From: Lasiosphaeris hirsuta
Taxonomy: Eukaryota > Ascomycota > Sordariomycetes > Sordariales > Lasiosphaeriaceae
Length of the DNA stretch: 64,000 nt
NCBI GenBank assembly: GCA_030549175.1
Contig: JAUKUA010000004.1
Span: 1,612,001-1,676,000 of the forward strand
Direction of reading: 5' to 3'
Part shown: positions 1 through 13,571 of the stretch, piece after piece
Position numbering within the stretch: the stretch's first letter is position 1
How the letters are laid out: each line of letters starts with the position of its first letter
The notes under the pieces: generated by a model
Told to the model about the DNA's origin: nothing
Seen by the model: only the letters and a program-made list of their open reading frames with translations
Databases searched by the model: none
Position numbers and translations under genes: made by a program

Positions 1-377
1 TTGATGAGGATTGAGGGAATTGGGCAAATAATGGAAAGAAGGTCAGGCACTGTCTGTAGGGGCGCCTGGGCCACGGCGGGGACATGAATTTGGGATATGC
101 GCAGCGCTGGATGTATGGCGGAGTTTATGCATGCATGATTGGGATGTTTATCCCCGGGAGTTAATAGGTTTACGAACAAAGGGGCAAGGCTGGCGATGGA
201 CGAGGTCAAGAGCGATGTAGTTAGCTGGGACGGATGAACTTATTCCGCAGTCTTTGTGTTTTTCAAGTAGCTGTTCTAGAAGGAATATCATGTGTATGGC
301 TAAATCCTATGATTGAGATTGTGATCCCGCCAGAATGCACGTCATAAATGTCTCGACTATAGAACACCAAGTCTACG
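1..377. other. Flank downstream of PMS1, no gene seen
   Basis: The stretch lies beyond the PMS1 stop codon. I see no reading frame with recognisable protein content and no RNA gene. It probably holds the PMS1 3' untranslated region, and the neighbouring gene lies outside the window. Confidence 0.5.
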
Positions 378-3300
378 TCAGTCTATCGCTCTCTTCTCCC
401 TCGCCCACTTCGCCCAGTCAGTGCTCTCTCCTGCCTCTCCAAACCCGTCCCCCTCCAGCCAACCCCTCTCCTGCCACGCGCTCAGCCCGCACAGGTGGCG
501 CATCGTGGGCCGTCCGTGTGGGCAGTTCCAGGGCTTCTCCATCTCCCCCATGTGCTGCACCACTTTCTCCATCTGCCTGCGAGACAGCGCCCGCCCGATC
601 ATGATGCTGCTGCGGCACGCGCGCATGGCGAACATCTTGCGCACCTTGGACGGGCGGGGTATGGTGGTGGCGCTCGCCGACGGGTTGTCGCCCAGCAAAA
701 AGATGAGCTCTTCCAGGTCGGCCACCGAGAAGGTTGTCTCGCGGCTAAGCGGCAGGCTGAGGAGCTGGCAGCGCGCGCCGACTGGCCGGCCGCCGGACTG
801 GTCCACCTGGACAATGAAGCCGTTGCGCTCGAGCGCGGTGGCGTGTTCGAGGATGATTTCCTCCTCGACGGCGGTGAGTTCGAGGGTTTTTGGCTGGACG
901 AGGCGTTGTGATTGCACCACCGTCGTGGCTTGGAGACGCTCGAAGTTGTACTTTTCGTCGGAGGCGTGTTGGTCAATTATAAAGAGCTCGTCATCGGAGA
1001 CGTTATTGGAGGAGGGATCGTCTGGTGATGTAGCGGCTTCGCGGACGGCGAGGACGAAGCCCAGGTTGAATTGTCCGATGATACGCATCTTGGCAAAATC
1101 GGACTTGGAGATTTTAAGGGCAAGGCGCTCTTCGGCGTCGTCGGCTTCAAGGCCGTCACCTTCACCTGCAAGAGTGTTCTTGGAGGCGTACCTCGAGAGA
1201 TGGGACTCCCACGTCGCGATACGGTCACGCAGGTTCGCCTCGTTGACTTTGACTTGCTGGAGCAGGTTAAGGGTTGTGTCTTTTCGCTTTGTTCCACCCT
1301 TTAGCAACATTTGAGAGCGCTTCTCGCCGTCCTCGGTTAGCTCACGGGCGGCTTTTGTCTCGGCAGTAACTATCATATGCTGTACTTTCTCGTCCTCTTG
1401 GATTTTCTTCTCGGCCTCGTCCATATACTCGACTTCAACAGGCTCGCCAGCATCAGATAAGGGCGAGTTGTCAGCTTCGCTTGTCGCTTGTATCACTTGT
1501 TGCTCGGGGCTAGTGGCAACAGCCTCAGAGGACTCATCTTCTGGTTGCTCTCTTCCTTCGTTGCCCTCGTCAATATCTCCTCCATGAGTGTTTTGACTGA
1601 CGAAGAGTGAATCTTCTTCATCCTCATCTTCGTCCTCATCCTCATTTTGATCTTGGTCTTGGTCTTCGTCAATATCGTCTTCGTCCTCTTCTATGGGCAT
1701 GTCTACATTCTCAATTGTGATATCGAGCTTTCCTGTATTACTCTTTTGCGATGACCCTGCAGCCGAGAAGAGCTGGGTTAGGCGGCCGCCAAAGGATGGC
1801 AACGGCACAGATCGCGTAGATTCCTTGACGGGGGTTCCGCCTACTTCTGTTTCTCCAATTGGCCTTGGTCGTTTGACAGGAGACCCAATGACGCTTGTCA
1901 CGGCGTGGTCACCAATAGTGATTGTTGCCACTTCCTGAGTCGAGCGCTTGAGGGACCGGCTGCTGGGCCTGGAACTTCCTTTAGGAGCTAGGAGCTGGGA
2001 CGGAGGTGGGATGGCAGGCACTGGTGGCTCATCCACGTCCACGTCCATTTCATCACCAGAGTATCGACTATCTGCTGATTCGGCTTCCTCATAGCTCTGA
2101 TCTTCGTCTTCTTGCATAGTAGGACCGTCTAGCGTATCCTGTGACGAGATCTTATCCTTCACTGTGTGATCTCCCGCAGTCTTTGATATCAACGTCAGCT
2201 TCGCATTGTGTTCACCACGGCCACGTGTCGTCAGACCGGATGGTGCAGCATCTCCCCGGGTCTCCGACTTCTTCTCAAGCCACCGAGAGAGCAAAGTCAC
2301 GGTTTGAGAATTCGCAGATGCCGATATCGACGGCGTGGGCCGTTTACTTTGTCGCTTCAACGCTGTTTCCGGCGGATCATCTTCATCCACATCTTCTTCC
2401 TCATCGGCGCTATCGGGATTTTGGCTGGATCCGTCATCGGCCTGGCTGATGGTCTTCTCCGATTGTCGTGTCTCGACAGTGTCCCCCCTTTTACCCCTTT
2501 CCGAAACCGAGGTAGGTGTCTCGGAGCGAGAACCTGCCATTTTCTTAAACGGCGTGAACATTTGCGCTTGGGTCTGGGCTACGGGGATCGTCACGTCCTG
2601 GGTCTCAAAGAGCTCAACCAAAGACTCCCTAAGGTTGTCAAGCATTTGTCCCTGGTCGTGAAGCAAGATGGTCCGCTTATCTGGGCTGACGTTGACATCA
2701 TAGAGGTGTGTATCCAGCTGGATATTGGCAAAGATGAATGGCGACTGTGACGCATTGTAGGACCGGTACACTTCGTTGAATACCTTGGTAAACTGGGGTA
2801 GGCCACAGGGACGACCGTTGACGTATAGCATCTGGCGGTCTGGTGTCTGCCGGCCTTCTCCATGGGCTGGGCGAGACACGTGGCCGACAACCCGAACTTC
2901 CGTGGTATTGCCTACTTCAACGGCCTTCCCTTTCTTCGCCAGTCCGTTTGTCGGTTGCAGCTCCAGTCGCAGGTCCATCGCGATCAATGCATTCATGGTC
3001 TTGACGCCAAAGACGTTGATAATGTTGTCGCGGGTCGTGGGGTTGCCCTTCGTCGAAAACAATACCATGCGCTTCCCTTTGGTAGGCTGCTGCGAAACGG
3101 TGAACTTGATGCCGGTTTGTATGCACGCATACTGGTTGAGTAGGCCAATGACCTTGCCCCATTCGCGCTTGATGTTCCTCTCGAGCTCCCGGCGGCGAAC
3201 CGGCAAGCTGCGAAAGAGCTCTTCCACAAAGACAGTAGTGCCTCTTTGGCCGGAGACAACACTTGTGCCCTTGAGCTTTCCGGAAGTCTCAAACTCAAGC

Positions 3301-3790
3301 TTTGTCGCGCGGGGCGCATCCTGGGCGGTGCATGTTACAATAGAGAAGCGTGATAGTGCAGAGAGCGAGGAGAGAGCCTCGCCTCTGAAGCCAAAGGTCT
3401 GCAGCGTGGACAGGTCATCGTAAGTTGAGAGCTTGGATGTATAGTGCTTTAGGGCAATGGATTCGTAATTCTCGGACGATATGCCGTAGCCATTGTCCTG
3501 GACCTCGATGGCGTCAAGGCCCTGGTTTTTGAAGCGGACCTCTTGGACTTGTCAGCTTGCTTGCCGTGATCAAAGCACTCGAATCACCCGCACCTATCGA
3601 GGTCGCTCCAGCATCAATGCTGTTCTCCACAAGCTCTTTGGCTACGGAACATAAATCGACAATAACCTGGCCCGACTGGATTTGATGGACCTGCAAGCGA
3701 GGTCAGTCGTACAAAATAAATTATCGTAATATTTTGGCAGTTACGCACCGTGCTCGATTCGATGGCCTTTATAGTGGCATTCGAGGCCAT
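378..3790 (-). CDS. PMS1: DNA mismatch repair endonuclease PMS1 (MutL family)
   Basis: PMS1 pairs with MLH1 as MutL-alpha in the nucleus and nicks the daughter strand during mismatch repair. Exons on the minus strand: 3749-3790, 3594-3690, 378-3541; predicted 1,100 residues. Exon 1 encodes [14 protein letters not shown]. The spliced N-terminus carries the GHKL ATPase motifs [13 protein letters not shown] and FGFRGEAL. A long acidic, low-complexity linker (Asp/Glu run encoded near 1615-1690) separates it from the C-terminal domain, which has the endonuclease metal motif DQHAxDEKYNFE near residue 900 and a CPHGRP zinc-site motif near residue 1058. The second intron acceptor was set at TCCAAG|AG because it gives the family reading [10 protein letters not shown]; an acceptor 6 nt upstream stays in frame and would add two residues. 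The start has no close in-frame competitor. Confidence 0.93.
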
Positions 3791-6700
3791 AGTCCCAGCC
3801 ATAGCCATCAACCATACCGCACGCGACCTTGGCGGTCGGCAAGCTCCAGATTCTGGGTTTTCTCGTCGCCTTGGGAATTATAGATTGATTATGTGAGAAA
3901 TGGCCGAGGTAGTTGACGCGACGTGAAGCACGTCCCCGCGTTGTCAGCAGCCACATCGCCCCTGCCGCAGCGTTTGATTGACTGACTATTTTACCCCGCC
4001 ATGTCCCTCGCTCTCGAGTAATCCGTCCAAAGAGCTCTCTTTGAAAGGTCTAAATGTGAGATGGAAATCTCATCAAGAGCCTGTCACCTGAACCTGACAG
4101 CAGCAAATCAGACACACCATCGCCCACAGACACCCAACAAGAGGGCGTTCGGTTCGACGACCGAGTCTGGCAGCCCTGGCTGCAGTGCGACACACTCTCC
4201 CAGGGGCCTTAATATCGGCCATTGACATTGCGTTGTTACAATCGATGCAACTCGAGCAACCCCCACTTTCTCACAGTCTGGTCTGATTTCCATTGTCGAG
4301 TAACGATGGGCGGCGTCTGCTATTTCACTCAACCGCCGCTCCATGCCCATCCCTCGCTCGACAGCATCACACGTCCCGTGTGGCCCGCTTTGATAGCCGG
4401 AGCTGGCGGGGGGATTCCTTGAAAATCCTAGACAACTTGACTCGAGACCGGAAAACCCGGACTTGCGCTGCGAGTCCACGACCTGCTCTGCTGCCTTACT
4501 CTACATAGCACGCTATAGCTGTCTCCACCCCCACGCATGTGCAGGTGCGCTATGGTGTAGCAAGGAGGCAAGCTTGCTCAAGACACAGACTTTGACTCGC
4601 CAGTCCTTTGGGCAGCCTGTGTCTCCACAAGTCCAATGCCCGAAGCATCGCGCCGGGGCGATTGATGCGGCTGGGAATGGTGTTTAATGGCGTCAAGGAG
4701 AGAGCCCGATTCGGAAGGGGGCTCTAAAATGCCGCCGGCTGCCTGCGTTCTCACGGGCTCGCGCTGGCGATAGTGATATTCCCAGCTAGACACTGCACCT
4801 TCGACAGTGTCAGGGGGCGGCTTCGAGCCGCAGACGGCAGACGGTCTACCTTTTCCACCGGTCCGGGTCGTAGTCCCAGCATCAGCCAGCAGCCGTGCCC
4901 GGCAGAATTGAACGCGAGTAATGGAGCAAGGGCTGAAACAACGTGCAGCTCTGCTATTATGACGTTATTGCCTATCCAGCGTCGCATTGAATCAGCTAGC
5001 GCGCCTAGCTTGCGGTAGAGGAAATGAAGCGACTGCTCGGGACCGTGGCCGAGCGTTGGAAACCTGCAAGAGCTCGGCTCTGGTTTGGTCGCGATGCCCA
5101 TCGGCGCCTCCGGCTCCAGTGGTTGAGGCGTCTTCTATGGGCCTGGCCGACCCGCGTGTAGTCGCCCGATTGTCAACCGTCGACTTGTTGCTTCATAATC
5201 TGTTTGATAAGAGATAAGATGGAGAATGCACGACACTGAGAAAAGGGTGAGCACAGCAGGAGCTGACGACAGCAGTACACATATTTAGTAAGTCGCACAG
5301 TTGCATCATATGCAAGGCCGACACACGGATGGACAGGAGCGAATAGAGGGGTACATTTGGGCATGCCACCCTGCTTCCTACGGCTGCTATCTGCCAAGTG
5401 CGTGAGCTGCGCGAGGTGAGGTGCGCTAGTGTAGCTCTGGCTGGCAACGGGGATCGTCGCGACATTTTCTCCTCGAGAACTGAGGAAACCGGATGTGAGT
5501 GCGGCAGGATCTTTACGGCATGCCGCTCAACGGCCCCAATGTTTTCAGCGCTGCGGCAGCCGCACCTTATCATGTCGTTATCACCACGCCAATCGACCTG
5601 CAGCATCGACAAGGCTCGGGTGAATTCTCATTTCTAATTGGGGTCGCTAGGGGGCTGGAGGTTGCTCAGGTCGCTAGGCGCCTGTGGGAGAGGAATTTTC
5701 ACGTAATGTTCACATGTGGGACGGAATGCGAGGAACGACCCATCGAAGCCGGGAGCCGTTTCGATATTGCGCCGAGGCATCAAGCAGGATGCGAGTCGAG
5801 GCTGCAGCCGTTCCTGCTTGTGTAAACAACCTCGCTGCGATCCGAGATGCAGCCCATACGGCGAGACTCGAGTGTTGGCGCGAAGTCGTGCTGGGCCAGC
5901 CCTGAGCAAACTGTGGTTAATATCGCCGCCCCCTGATGGGAAAATATCGCACGCCCACCACCAGCCGTCCAGTCGTCCAGGTGTCCAGGCGTCTCGCGGG
6001 TAACCACTACTCTTATCTACCGCGCTGCCCGGTCCTAAAATGATTTGCTGTGGTGGCTTCTTTGCTCTTTGGACTGCTGCTCTCGCTGTGTCGCTGTGTC
6101 GTCCTTCATGGCCCACCACTCACTCCATTCGTTGAAACACTCGTTCAAAGACTGCGACTTTTGTTTACTCTGTACCGACTCAGATTATCTGGGGACCCTC
6201 GTTCTGCTTGCCACCCCTAGCGACGCTCAAAGAGCGCCTTGTTTTATTTTTATTTTTACCGGCTGGTTTCACTCCCAACCGGGGTTCTGCCAACTTGTTT
6301 CCAGGTACATATCCCTCTTCCGTTGTTGAGGGCTTGGGATTTTCTCAAGGCGGCGTGCCCACCTGCAACGATCAGGCTGTCGGTACTCTTGGACTTCGGA
6401 TGCAAGCACCAAACACATCGAGGGACACGCAAGCACGGGCCTTGGTATGGTGGCTTTTTGCTGATATCCACAGGCCCACCCGCTTTGCCTGCTGCTCACT
6501 GCATCGAATCAACTCGGCCCGCTTCAATGCTAGCGTAGACGCTTGTTTCCAAGCTAACGCACGGCCGATACAATAATTGCAGGCACTGACACCACACTGG
6601 CAGCCGCCGCACCTCTCCAAGAAGCTGTGGGCTTTTGGGGGGCTGTTTGTCTAAATCCTGCCTTCACACACCCAATGTCTGCTCTCCAGTCACGTCAACT

Positions 6701-7010
6701 GTTTTTTTCCCCCAATAGAGGCTACCCGAGCCAGGTTGGGGCACGCCCGGCCTTCTGAATCGACGGAAGGGAAGAGGCAAAAGGGAAAAGGTGTCGTCTG
6801 CTGGCTTTTCTCTCTCTTCAGCCGCCATCGAAACGAAACCGTCTCGGCGGTCCCTGCGGTCCAGACAGCGGTTCAGACAGCCGCCCCGTTGGCATTTCCG
6901 AGTTCTCCCTCCTCGACCCTCTCTCGCTTGGCTGCGAACCCGAAACGAGAGAGAGCACCTTGTGCCACGCCCGCGCCCCGTGGCAGGAGTCTTGCACTAC
7001 CGACCCTGGA
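3791..7010. other. 3.2 kb gap between divergent PMS1 and BST1, no gene recognised
   Basis: This is a long spacer between two divergent genes. Several 70-160 codon open frames occur on both strands, but none resembles a protein family, overlapping frames are open equally, and I could not chain them with good splice sites. It should contain both promoters and the long pyrimidine-rich 5' leader of BST1 (after about 6660). A lineage-specific gene or long noncoding RNA cannot be excluded by eye. Confidence 0.4.
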
Positions 7011-10000
7011 ATGAGGAGGCGCTCGTCAGGATCCTCACAAGACGGTGATACTTCTCCTGTCGAGGCTCCTCATGTCAATTCATCTCCCCGCTTGCTCCCG
7101 GTAGACGCTAGTTCGCCCACACAATCCCCAGCCAGGCTCGATCGCCGCCGGAGCACCGACAAGCGATCCATCCCGACGAGGAGTCGACGGTCCAGCAACG
7201 TCAATTGGATGCCATCGGATGCTCGGGATGGCCTGCTAGAGAAGCTTCCTTCTGCAGCGCTCGCGACATCACCTCCGCCTCTTTTGCCCGCGAATGGAGG
7301 CCAGGCGAAAGAGATGGAAAAGGCTCAAGAGTCCAGATTTGTCGGGCGTCGCCCACGGCTGCGAAGTCCTTGGGCCATCACATTTTTGACTCTCGTCGCA
7401 TCCATACTCGGCATCGGGTTTCTCGCCGCCGTCCTGCATTCATCAGTGACGCGGCAGCTGGACTCCAAAGGCTGCCGCATGTCATATATGCGCCCTGGAT
7501 ACGCCCGACTCGACGACTTTGACACCGAGCACACGCGGTTTGCAAGCAAATACTCACTCTATTTATACAGAGAACAAGGCATCGACCATGGCTCAAAGGT
7601 GCGACCGTACTCTCGAGTTAATTGTGCGCTTTTCTTTGCTAATATGTTAATGTCCAGGTCAAGGGCATCCCCATCCTCTTCATCCCGGGCAACGCCGGGA
7701 GCTACAAACAGGTTCGCCCCATTGCCGCCGAAGCCGCCAATTACTTTCACGATGTTTTGCAACACGACGAGCAAGCCGTCAAGGCGGGAGTGCGGAGCTT
7801 AGATTTCTTCACAGTCGATTTCAACGAGGACATCACGGCCTTCCACGGTCAGACACTACTCGACCAGGCCGAATATTTGAACGAGGCGATCAGATACATC
7901 CTCTCTCTCTATCTCGACCCACGTGTGTCTGAACGAGACCCCGACCTTCCCGATCCAACTTCAGTCATTGTCTTGGGGCACTCAATGGGTGGCGTCGTCG
8001 CGCGCACAATGCTCATCATGCCCAACTACCAGTCCAACTCGATCAATACTATAGTGACTATGTCTGCTCCTCATGCTCGCCCCCCGGTGTCGTTTGACGG
8101 ACAGATCGTCAAGATATACCAGGACATCAACGACTACTGGAGACACGCGTATTCCCAGCAGTGGGCCAACAACAATCCTTTGTGGCATGTCACGCTAGTA
8201 TCGATCGCGGGAGGCGGCCTAGATACCGTTGTGCCATCGGACTATGCGAGTGTTGAGTCGCTTGTTCCTGACACGCACGGCTTTACTGCGTTCACAACGA
8301 CCATTCCCAACGTATGGACGAGTATGGATCACCAGGCTATCCTCTGGTGTGACCAGTTCCGCAAGGTTTTTGCGCGTGCTATATATGATGTCGTGGATGT
8401 GAGCAGGGCTACACAGACAAAGCCCCGCGCAGAGCGCATGAGAGTTTTTAAGAGATGGTTCCTCACGGGTATGGAGACAGTGGCGGAAAAGACAGTACCG
8501 CTCAAGGATCCTACCACGCTACTCACTCTTGAGGACAACTCAAACTCTATTATTGCGCAGGGAGAACGTTTAGTCCTGCGAAAACTTGGCACAAGCAGTA
8601 GCGGGCGCGCGCACCTCCTGCCCATCCCCCCGCCAGGATCACCCGACGTCAAGCGATTCACTCTCCTTACCGACCAGAAGCTTGATAATCCTGGGGAGAA
8701 CGGAAGACTGGAGGTTTTATTCTGTAGCGTCTTCCCTCTCCAGGCTGGGCAGGCCACCACCGTGTTCCCCAGCCAAATCAACCTCTCCGGTGAAACTACA
8801 GGGTCCGCTAGATTGGCATGCAAAAATGCGGCCTCTGATGTTATCGCGCTACCCGCATCCTATCCATCAAGCCGGCACCCATTTTCTGGAGAGGGCGAGC
8901 GGGAAATTCCACCATTTTCGTATCTCCAGTACGAGGTGGATGACATATCCGAGCACCAGTTCGTGGCTATTGTAGAAAAGGCAACCACGCCTACTGCTGG
9001 CTTCGTGGTTGCCGAGTTCAGCGACCACTCCCAATCACACCGGACCGCGCACATTAGTCTCCGTCGGCTGCTCTCTCTCGGCATGAGACTCCGTCTCCCT
9101 GCCGATAGACCGATGGTGACTGAGATCAAGGTGCCTTCTCTACAGTCGAGCTTACTAGCTTACAACTTGGAGATCAGCGGCCAGACATGCGGAGAGACCG
9201 TGGAGCTTTTCTCCCCGCTCCTCCGGCAGTATCTGACAGAGCCGTACGAGTCCAAATACTTTGTCAACGCCAGACACGCTACCGTCAGCCTCCATGGCGT
9301 CGCGCCTTATGTGCCCCCTCCCCTGACAAGGAGGTCTGGGGAGGATGGGCTTATCTTCCAGTTCTGGTCCGACCCGACCTGTAACTCCAACATTGAAGTC
9401 AAGCTGGCGGTCGATGCCATGGGCAGCCTCGGCAAGCTATACATGCGGTATCGCACCGTTTTCGCGGCCTTCCCGCTGCTTGTCGTTGCGCTCGTCTTGC
9501 GCAAGCAATTCCGTATCTATGACAGCTCCGGAGTGTTCGTGTCCTTTTCGGAGAGCTTGGATATGTGCCTACGGCAGTCCATCCCTCTAATGCTCGCGTC
9601 CCTTACCATCTTGTCGCTGTCCACTGGCAGCACGACCCCGCCTGGGAACGCAAGCTTTTGGCACTGGAGAAACAGCACTTCCTCAATTGTCGATTTCCAT
9701 CAAAATGACCTCTTGATTGGCACGCAGGACCCATTCTTCTGGTTCCTCATCCCGCTCATTGGACTTGTTTGCATTGGTGTCTGCACGGTGCTCAACTACA
9801 TTACACTTGTCCTAACTCATCTTTTGAGTGCTGCTTTCAGCTTGCTGAGCCTTCGCCCCGGATGGATCCGCAACGACGACCGCAGGAAGACGGGACCCCC
9901 GCCTGCGTTTTTGTCTTCCTCGCCCCGACGGCGGATGATAACGACGTTTGTCCTGCTCTTCCTGGTTTCAACCTTTATCCCTTACCAATTCGCGTACTTG

Positions 10001-10501
10001 GTTGCTTGCTTGGTTCAGTTGACCACGACCGTGCGCGCCCAACGGATCTCCTCGGAGCTGCGGTCGAGCGCCAATTCCAACTTTTACAACTATGTCCACT
10101 CGATCCTCGTCCTGATGTTGTGGATCCTCCCTATCAATGTACCGACTCTAGTGGTGTGGGTCCACAACCTCGCCGTCCAGTGGCTTACTCCCTTCTCGTC
10201 ACACCACAACGTCTTATCGATCATGCCGTTCATCGTGCTTGTTGAGACTTTGACAACCGGCAAGATGATCCCACGGGTGAGCAGCAGATTCCGACACTTT
10301 ACCAGCATCCTGCTCTTTGGGATATCCTTATACGCTGCCGTATACGGCGTTTCGTACGCGTACATGCTTCACTACCTAGTGAACCTAGTTGCCGCCTGGT
10401 TGGTGGTAGTACACTCGACATCAGATTCCTGGCCGTTTTCAGGACTGAGCTCGCTATACGAGGGTAATGCGGATGGCCGAAAGAGAGGCAAGGAACCATG
10501 A
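7011..10501 (+). CDS. BST1: GPI inositol-deacylase BST1 (PGAP1 family)
   Basis: This ER membrane lipase removes the acyl chain from the inositol of newly attached GPI anchors, which licenses GPI proteins for export. Exons: 7011-7598 and 7658-10501, with a 59-nt intron; predicted 1,143 residues, usual for fungal BST1. The basic, Ser-rich cytosolic N-terminus is followed by one membrane segment at about residues 119-141. The luminal alpha/beta hydrolase region has the block PILFIPGNAGSYKQ and the nucleophile elbow GHSMGG (Ser near 305). The C-terminal third holds several hydrophobic segments. The start was taken at MRRRSSGSSQ; an in-frame ATG 51 nt upstream (6960) would add 17 residues and cannot be ruled out. 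Confidence 0.93.
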
Positions 10502-11970
10502 TGTTTCCCTCACTTGTTTTTCTGATTAGAGAGCCGGATCGATCATCCGGCTGACGGGGAATGCGGCTGCATTCTGGGACCATATCGCATCGCAGATCCA
10601 CCAAGTTCGAGCACGCATCGAAAGTTAGACATACCCCTTGATACCCCTCCACGTTTATGTTGCGCATGTTGGGCTCGTTGCAAACTAGCCGACTGTACAT
10701 ATATTGAGCCGAGCATTACCTTTGTCTGCTTTGGCCAGCTTTTTCATCAGCGAGAATCATCACAACCGACATTCTCGGTATGCTATTTTCATTTGGCGAG
10801 AAAGCTAAGCTTTCCTCGTCGTTGGCCTATTTTATATTTTTTTATTATGGCACCAACCTATTTTCTGATTTTGGAGGGCAAGCACGGCGTCACCGGGTTT
10901 TCGCCACCGCCATTCAATTCGACTGCATATGCATTGGTTGAGGTCCTAGCCGTGTTTCCAGTCTCTTTTTGAGTGCTCAGGCAGGACAAGGAGGGTGAGA
11001 AAGTGGTGATTGATTCACGTTTCGTCTCTCTGTTGGTAGTCTTTTGTGTCGGGCTCTTCCTTGCATCAGCGTGCCCGCTGAAATTATACCCCCGCCCCCT
11101 CTTTTGGCATGGCATGGTCAATATGATGAATCTTGGCGGGGGTTGTATGAGGTGCTTGGATAAATGGATATGAGGTCTCAGGCGCGATCTAGGAGGGCGG
11201 TTCCAGTGTAGGTCGTGGCACGGGCCCTAGGTCTACTCGGGTGGACGGCTTGGGAATGGTTACTTGTGAGATGCGGCTGCTCATCCACTGTTAATGTCTG
11301 TATACTTTTCGCGCTGATCAGATCAAGTCGGCGGCATGGGGAGCAACGACCGCTCTACGGGTGGAGAGCCTCGTCAGGAAGAACTTCGGTTGCCTGGATC
11401 CCAGGCCACAGCGGGGGAAGACGCCGATTCTCAAGAAGGAGCGGCCAGCCGCGGCCGGTTAGAAGATAGAAGCCCGAAATTGGCTGCGAGATGGAAAGAG
11501 ACGGCGAGATGGAGGTAATGTCGAGGAGATACAATACATGTTGTAGAGCCGCTCCTGCAACCTTGTAGATAGAAGGAATGTAGTTTAGTAGTACAGTACA
11601 TCCAACGAGCCATGATCAACAATGAGTGATTCCAACGCTCAACCCGACTTGTGATAAGTTGCAAAGTCTAACATGTTGATATCAAGTCATATAAACTAAA
11701 ATTTCATAAACGAACAGGGGCAGATGAGACCCCCGGCATCATTACCGCGTCCCTTCATGCAAGCCATCACAGCGCCGGTCGCCGTAAAAGAAACCCGTTG
11801 CAAAAGTATACCATACAAAAAAAAAAGCACAGGACATTCAGAAGAGTTCCTTTCCATCCCCCCTTTCCTGACAAGCATAAGGAGGCTTACGTCAAACCAC
11901 GAAAACTACATCAACAGGGTATATATCTCACTCTTAGCCTATCCTTACTACGGTGAAGACATTCAACAGA
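10502..11970. other. Convergent spacer between BST1 and CSM1
   Basis: The stretch contains the 3' ends of two convergent genes. AT-rich patches around 10780-10860 and 11640-11840 are suitable for transcript ends. The open frames here are short and unlike known proteins. Confidence 0.45.
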
Positions 11971-13571
11971 CTAGCCACTAACAGCTGGCTCCGTCAGAGC
12001 CTTCACCACACGGGCATAAAATTTAGCTGCATGCGGCCGCGGGAAGGTGATCTCCTCGACCAGGTAATCGGGGAGCATATCGATGAGGGCGCGGTCGCGG
12101 TTGGAGTCCAGCTGGGGCTGATAGAGGTACTGAGCCTCATCGTAGCTGTCCGAAGTGCTGTCGTTTACGATGGCGAGTTTGAAGTGGAGAGCTACGCGAG
12201 GCAAGTTAGTCGTCTAAATAGATAACGAAAGAAGGAGAGGGGATGACATACTCCCGTTGCGCCCGGTCTGAATACAGTCGTAGAAGTCCTCGCGGCCCTC
12301 GCGCTTGAAGCTGCGCACAATCAGGCCCGTCACGTCGGCGTACAGGTCCTCTTTCATTTGTGCCGCGAAGGTGGCCTGCTGGATTGCCTCCGACGTGCCG
12401 ACCATCCGTGAACTGACGTTGCTTCCCTTCATGGCACTGCCGGGGACCTTGGAGTTGGCGGCGGCCTCGCCGGCGCGTGCGGCGCTGAGTTTCATGTTGA
12501 GCGCCTTGGCCTCGGTCTTGGATTCGGAGAGCGAAGTCGTCAGCGAGGTGATCTGCGCTTGCAGCTCGTCGGCCTTGGTCTCGCTCGCGTCGAGCTGCTT
12601 CCGCAGGCGCTGGGTTTCTTTGGCTGCCTCCCTTTGCACGGCGAGCTCGCTTTTGAGGCTGGCGATGAGTTGTTCGGCGGCTGGGTTTTGTTAGCAACGC
12701 GTTTTTGCAGTGTTAGGGCGGGGGGTGGCCTACCCTTGGACTTTTCGTCCGTCTGCCGTTTGAGCCGATCAAAGTTGTTATCGGCTTCCTTCACCGCTAG
12801 CTCCCGCAGGTCGCGATACTTGAGCTCTAGGCTCTCGTATTTTTGCGTCATTTCTCCAAGCCGGCGGCGCAATGCCGGGTCACCCTCCGACGATGAGTAC
12901 GCCGGCCTCTTGGCTGGGCTAGAGGGCACCCGCCGGCTCACCTCTGGGGGGTCCAAGAACTCACGCGCCGACAGATCGTCGTCAGAGCCGCCATCATATT
13001 GCTCCTGCTGCTGCGTCTCTGGTATCTCTGTCTCGTCCTCCTCAAGCACGACCACCGCCTGCTCTTTCGCCGCTGGTTTCCTCCCCTTTGGCGCAGTAGC
13101 CGGCACTTTCACGTCACCCGCCTTCCTGGGACGGCCACGGGCAGCTTTCGGCTTGGTGGGAGGTTCGCTTTCGGCGGGGGGCGCGTCTTCCATATCGACA
13201 TCGTCCTCCTCTACCGCGGCGACGGCCTTTTTCCGCCCGCGCGTGGGTTTCGGCTGTGCATTAGCCGACTTCTCTATCAGGACGTCGCGTGCTTCTTCGT
13301 CGGTCGCCTGCTCAAGGGCGGCAGCAAGTCGCCCACTATGGCGACGCGTCGACGTCTTGGGTGCTGGTGCTGTTTTGGTGACCTTCTTGGCGGGTTGGCG
13401 CTTGGCGGGGGCCATGTTGGCGGTCGCTTTCTTTGTTTGCGGTGCAACGGCAGTTTTTTGTTTAGGGTTCAGTTTTGGCTTTGCAATGGCAAAGGAGTTG
13501 CTGTTGAGCCCGTCCTCTGAATCCGAATCTACTAACTTCAGCAGATTAGAGCGGGCCTTGACCCTCGACAT
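11971..13571 (-). CDS. CSM1: Monopolin complex subunit Csm1/Pcs1
   Basis: Csm1 (Pcs1 in fission yeast) is a homodimeric kinetochore and nucleolar protein that clamps microtubule attachment sites and helps keep rDNA silent. Exons on the minus strand: 12734-13571, 12252-12680, 11971-12191, with introns of 53 and 60 nt; predicted 495 residues. The N-terminal half is basic and disordered with repeated Lys/Arg/Pro/Ala stretches and AT-hook-like GRP motifs (TRGRKK, ARGRPRK). The middle is a long coiled coil (residues about 240-380). The end is the small globular Csm1 domain, seen in LIVRSFKREG, the block LHFKLAIVND created by the last splice, and the C-terminal YLVEEITFPR. The start is MSRVKARSN; an ATG 21 nt upstream (13592) is in frame. 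Confidence 0.88.

Noticed and set aside
421..1314. 297-codon plus-strand ORF opposite PMS1
   Set aside because: It lies opposite the conserved endonuclease domain of PMS1 and has no family resemblance.
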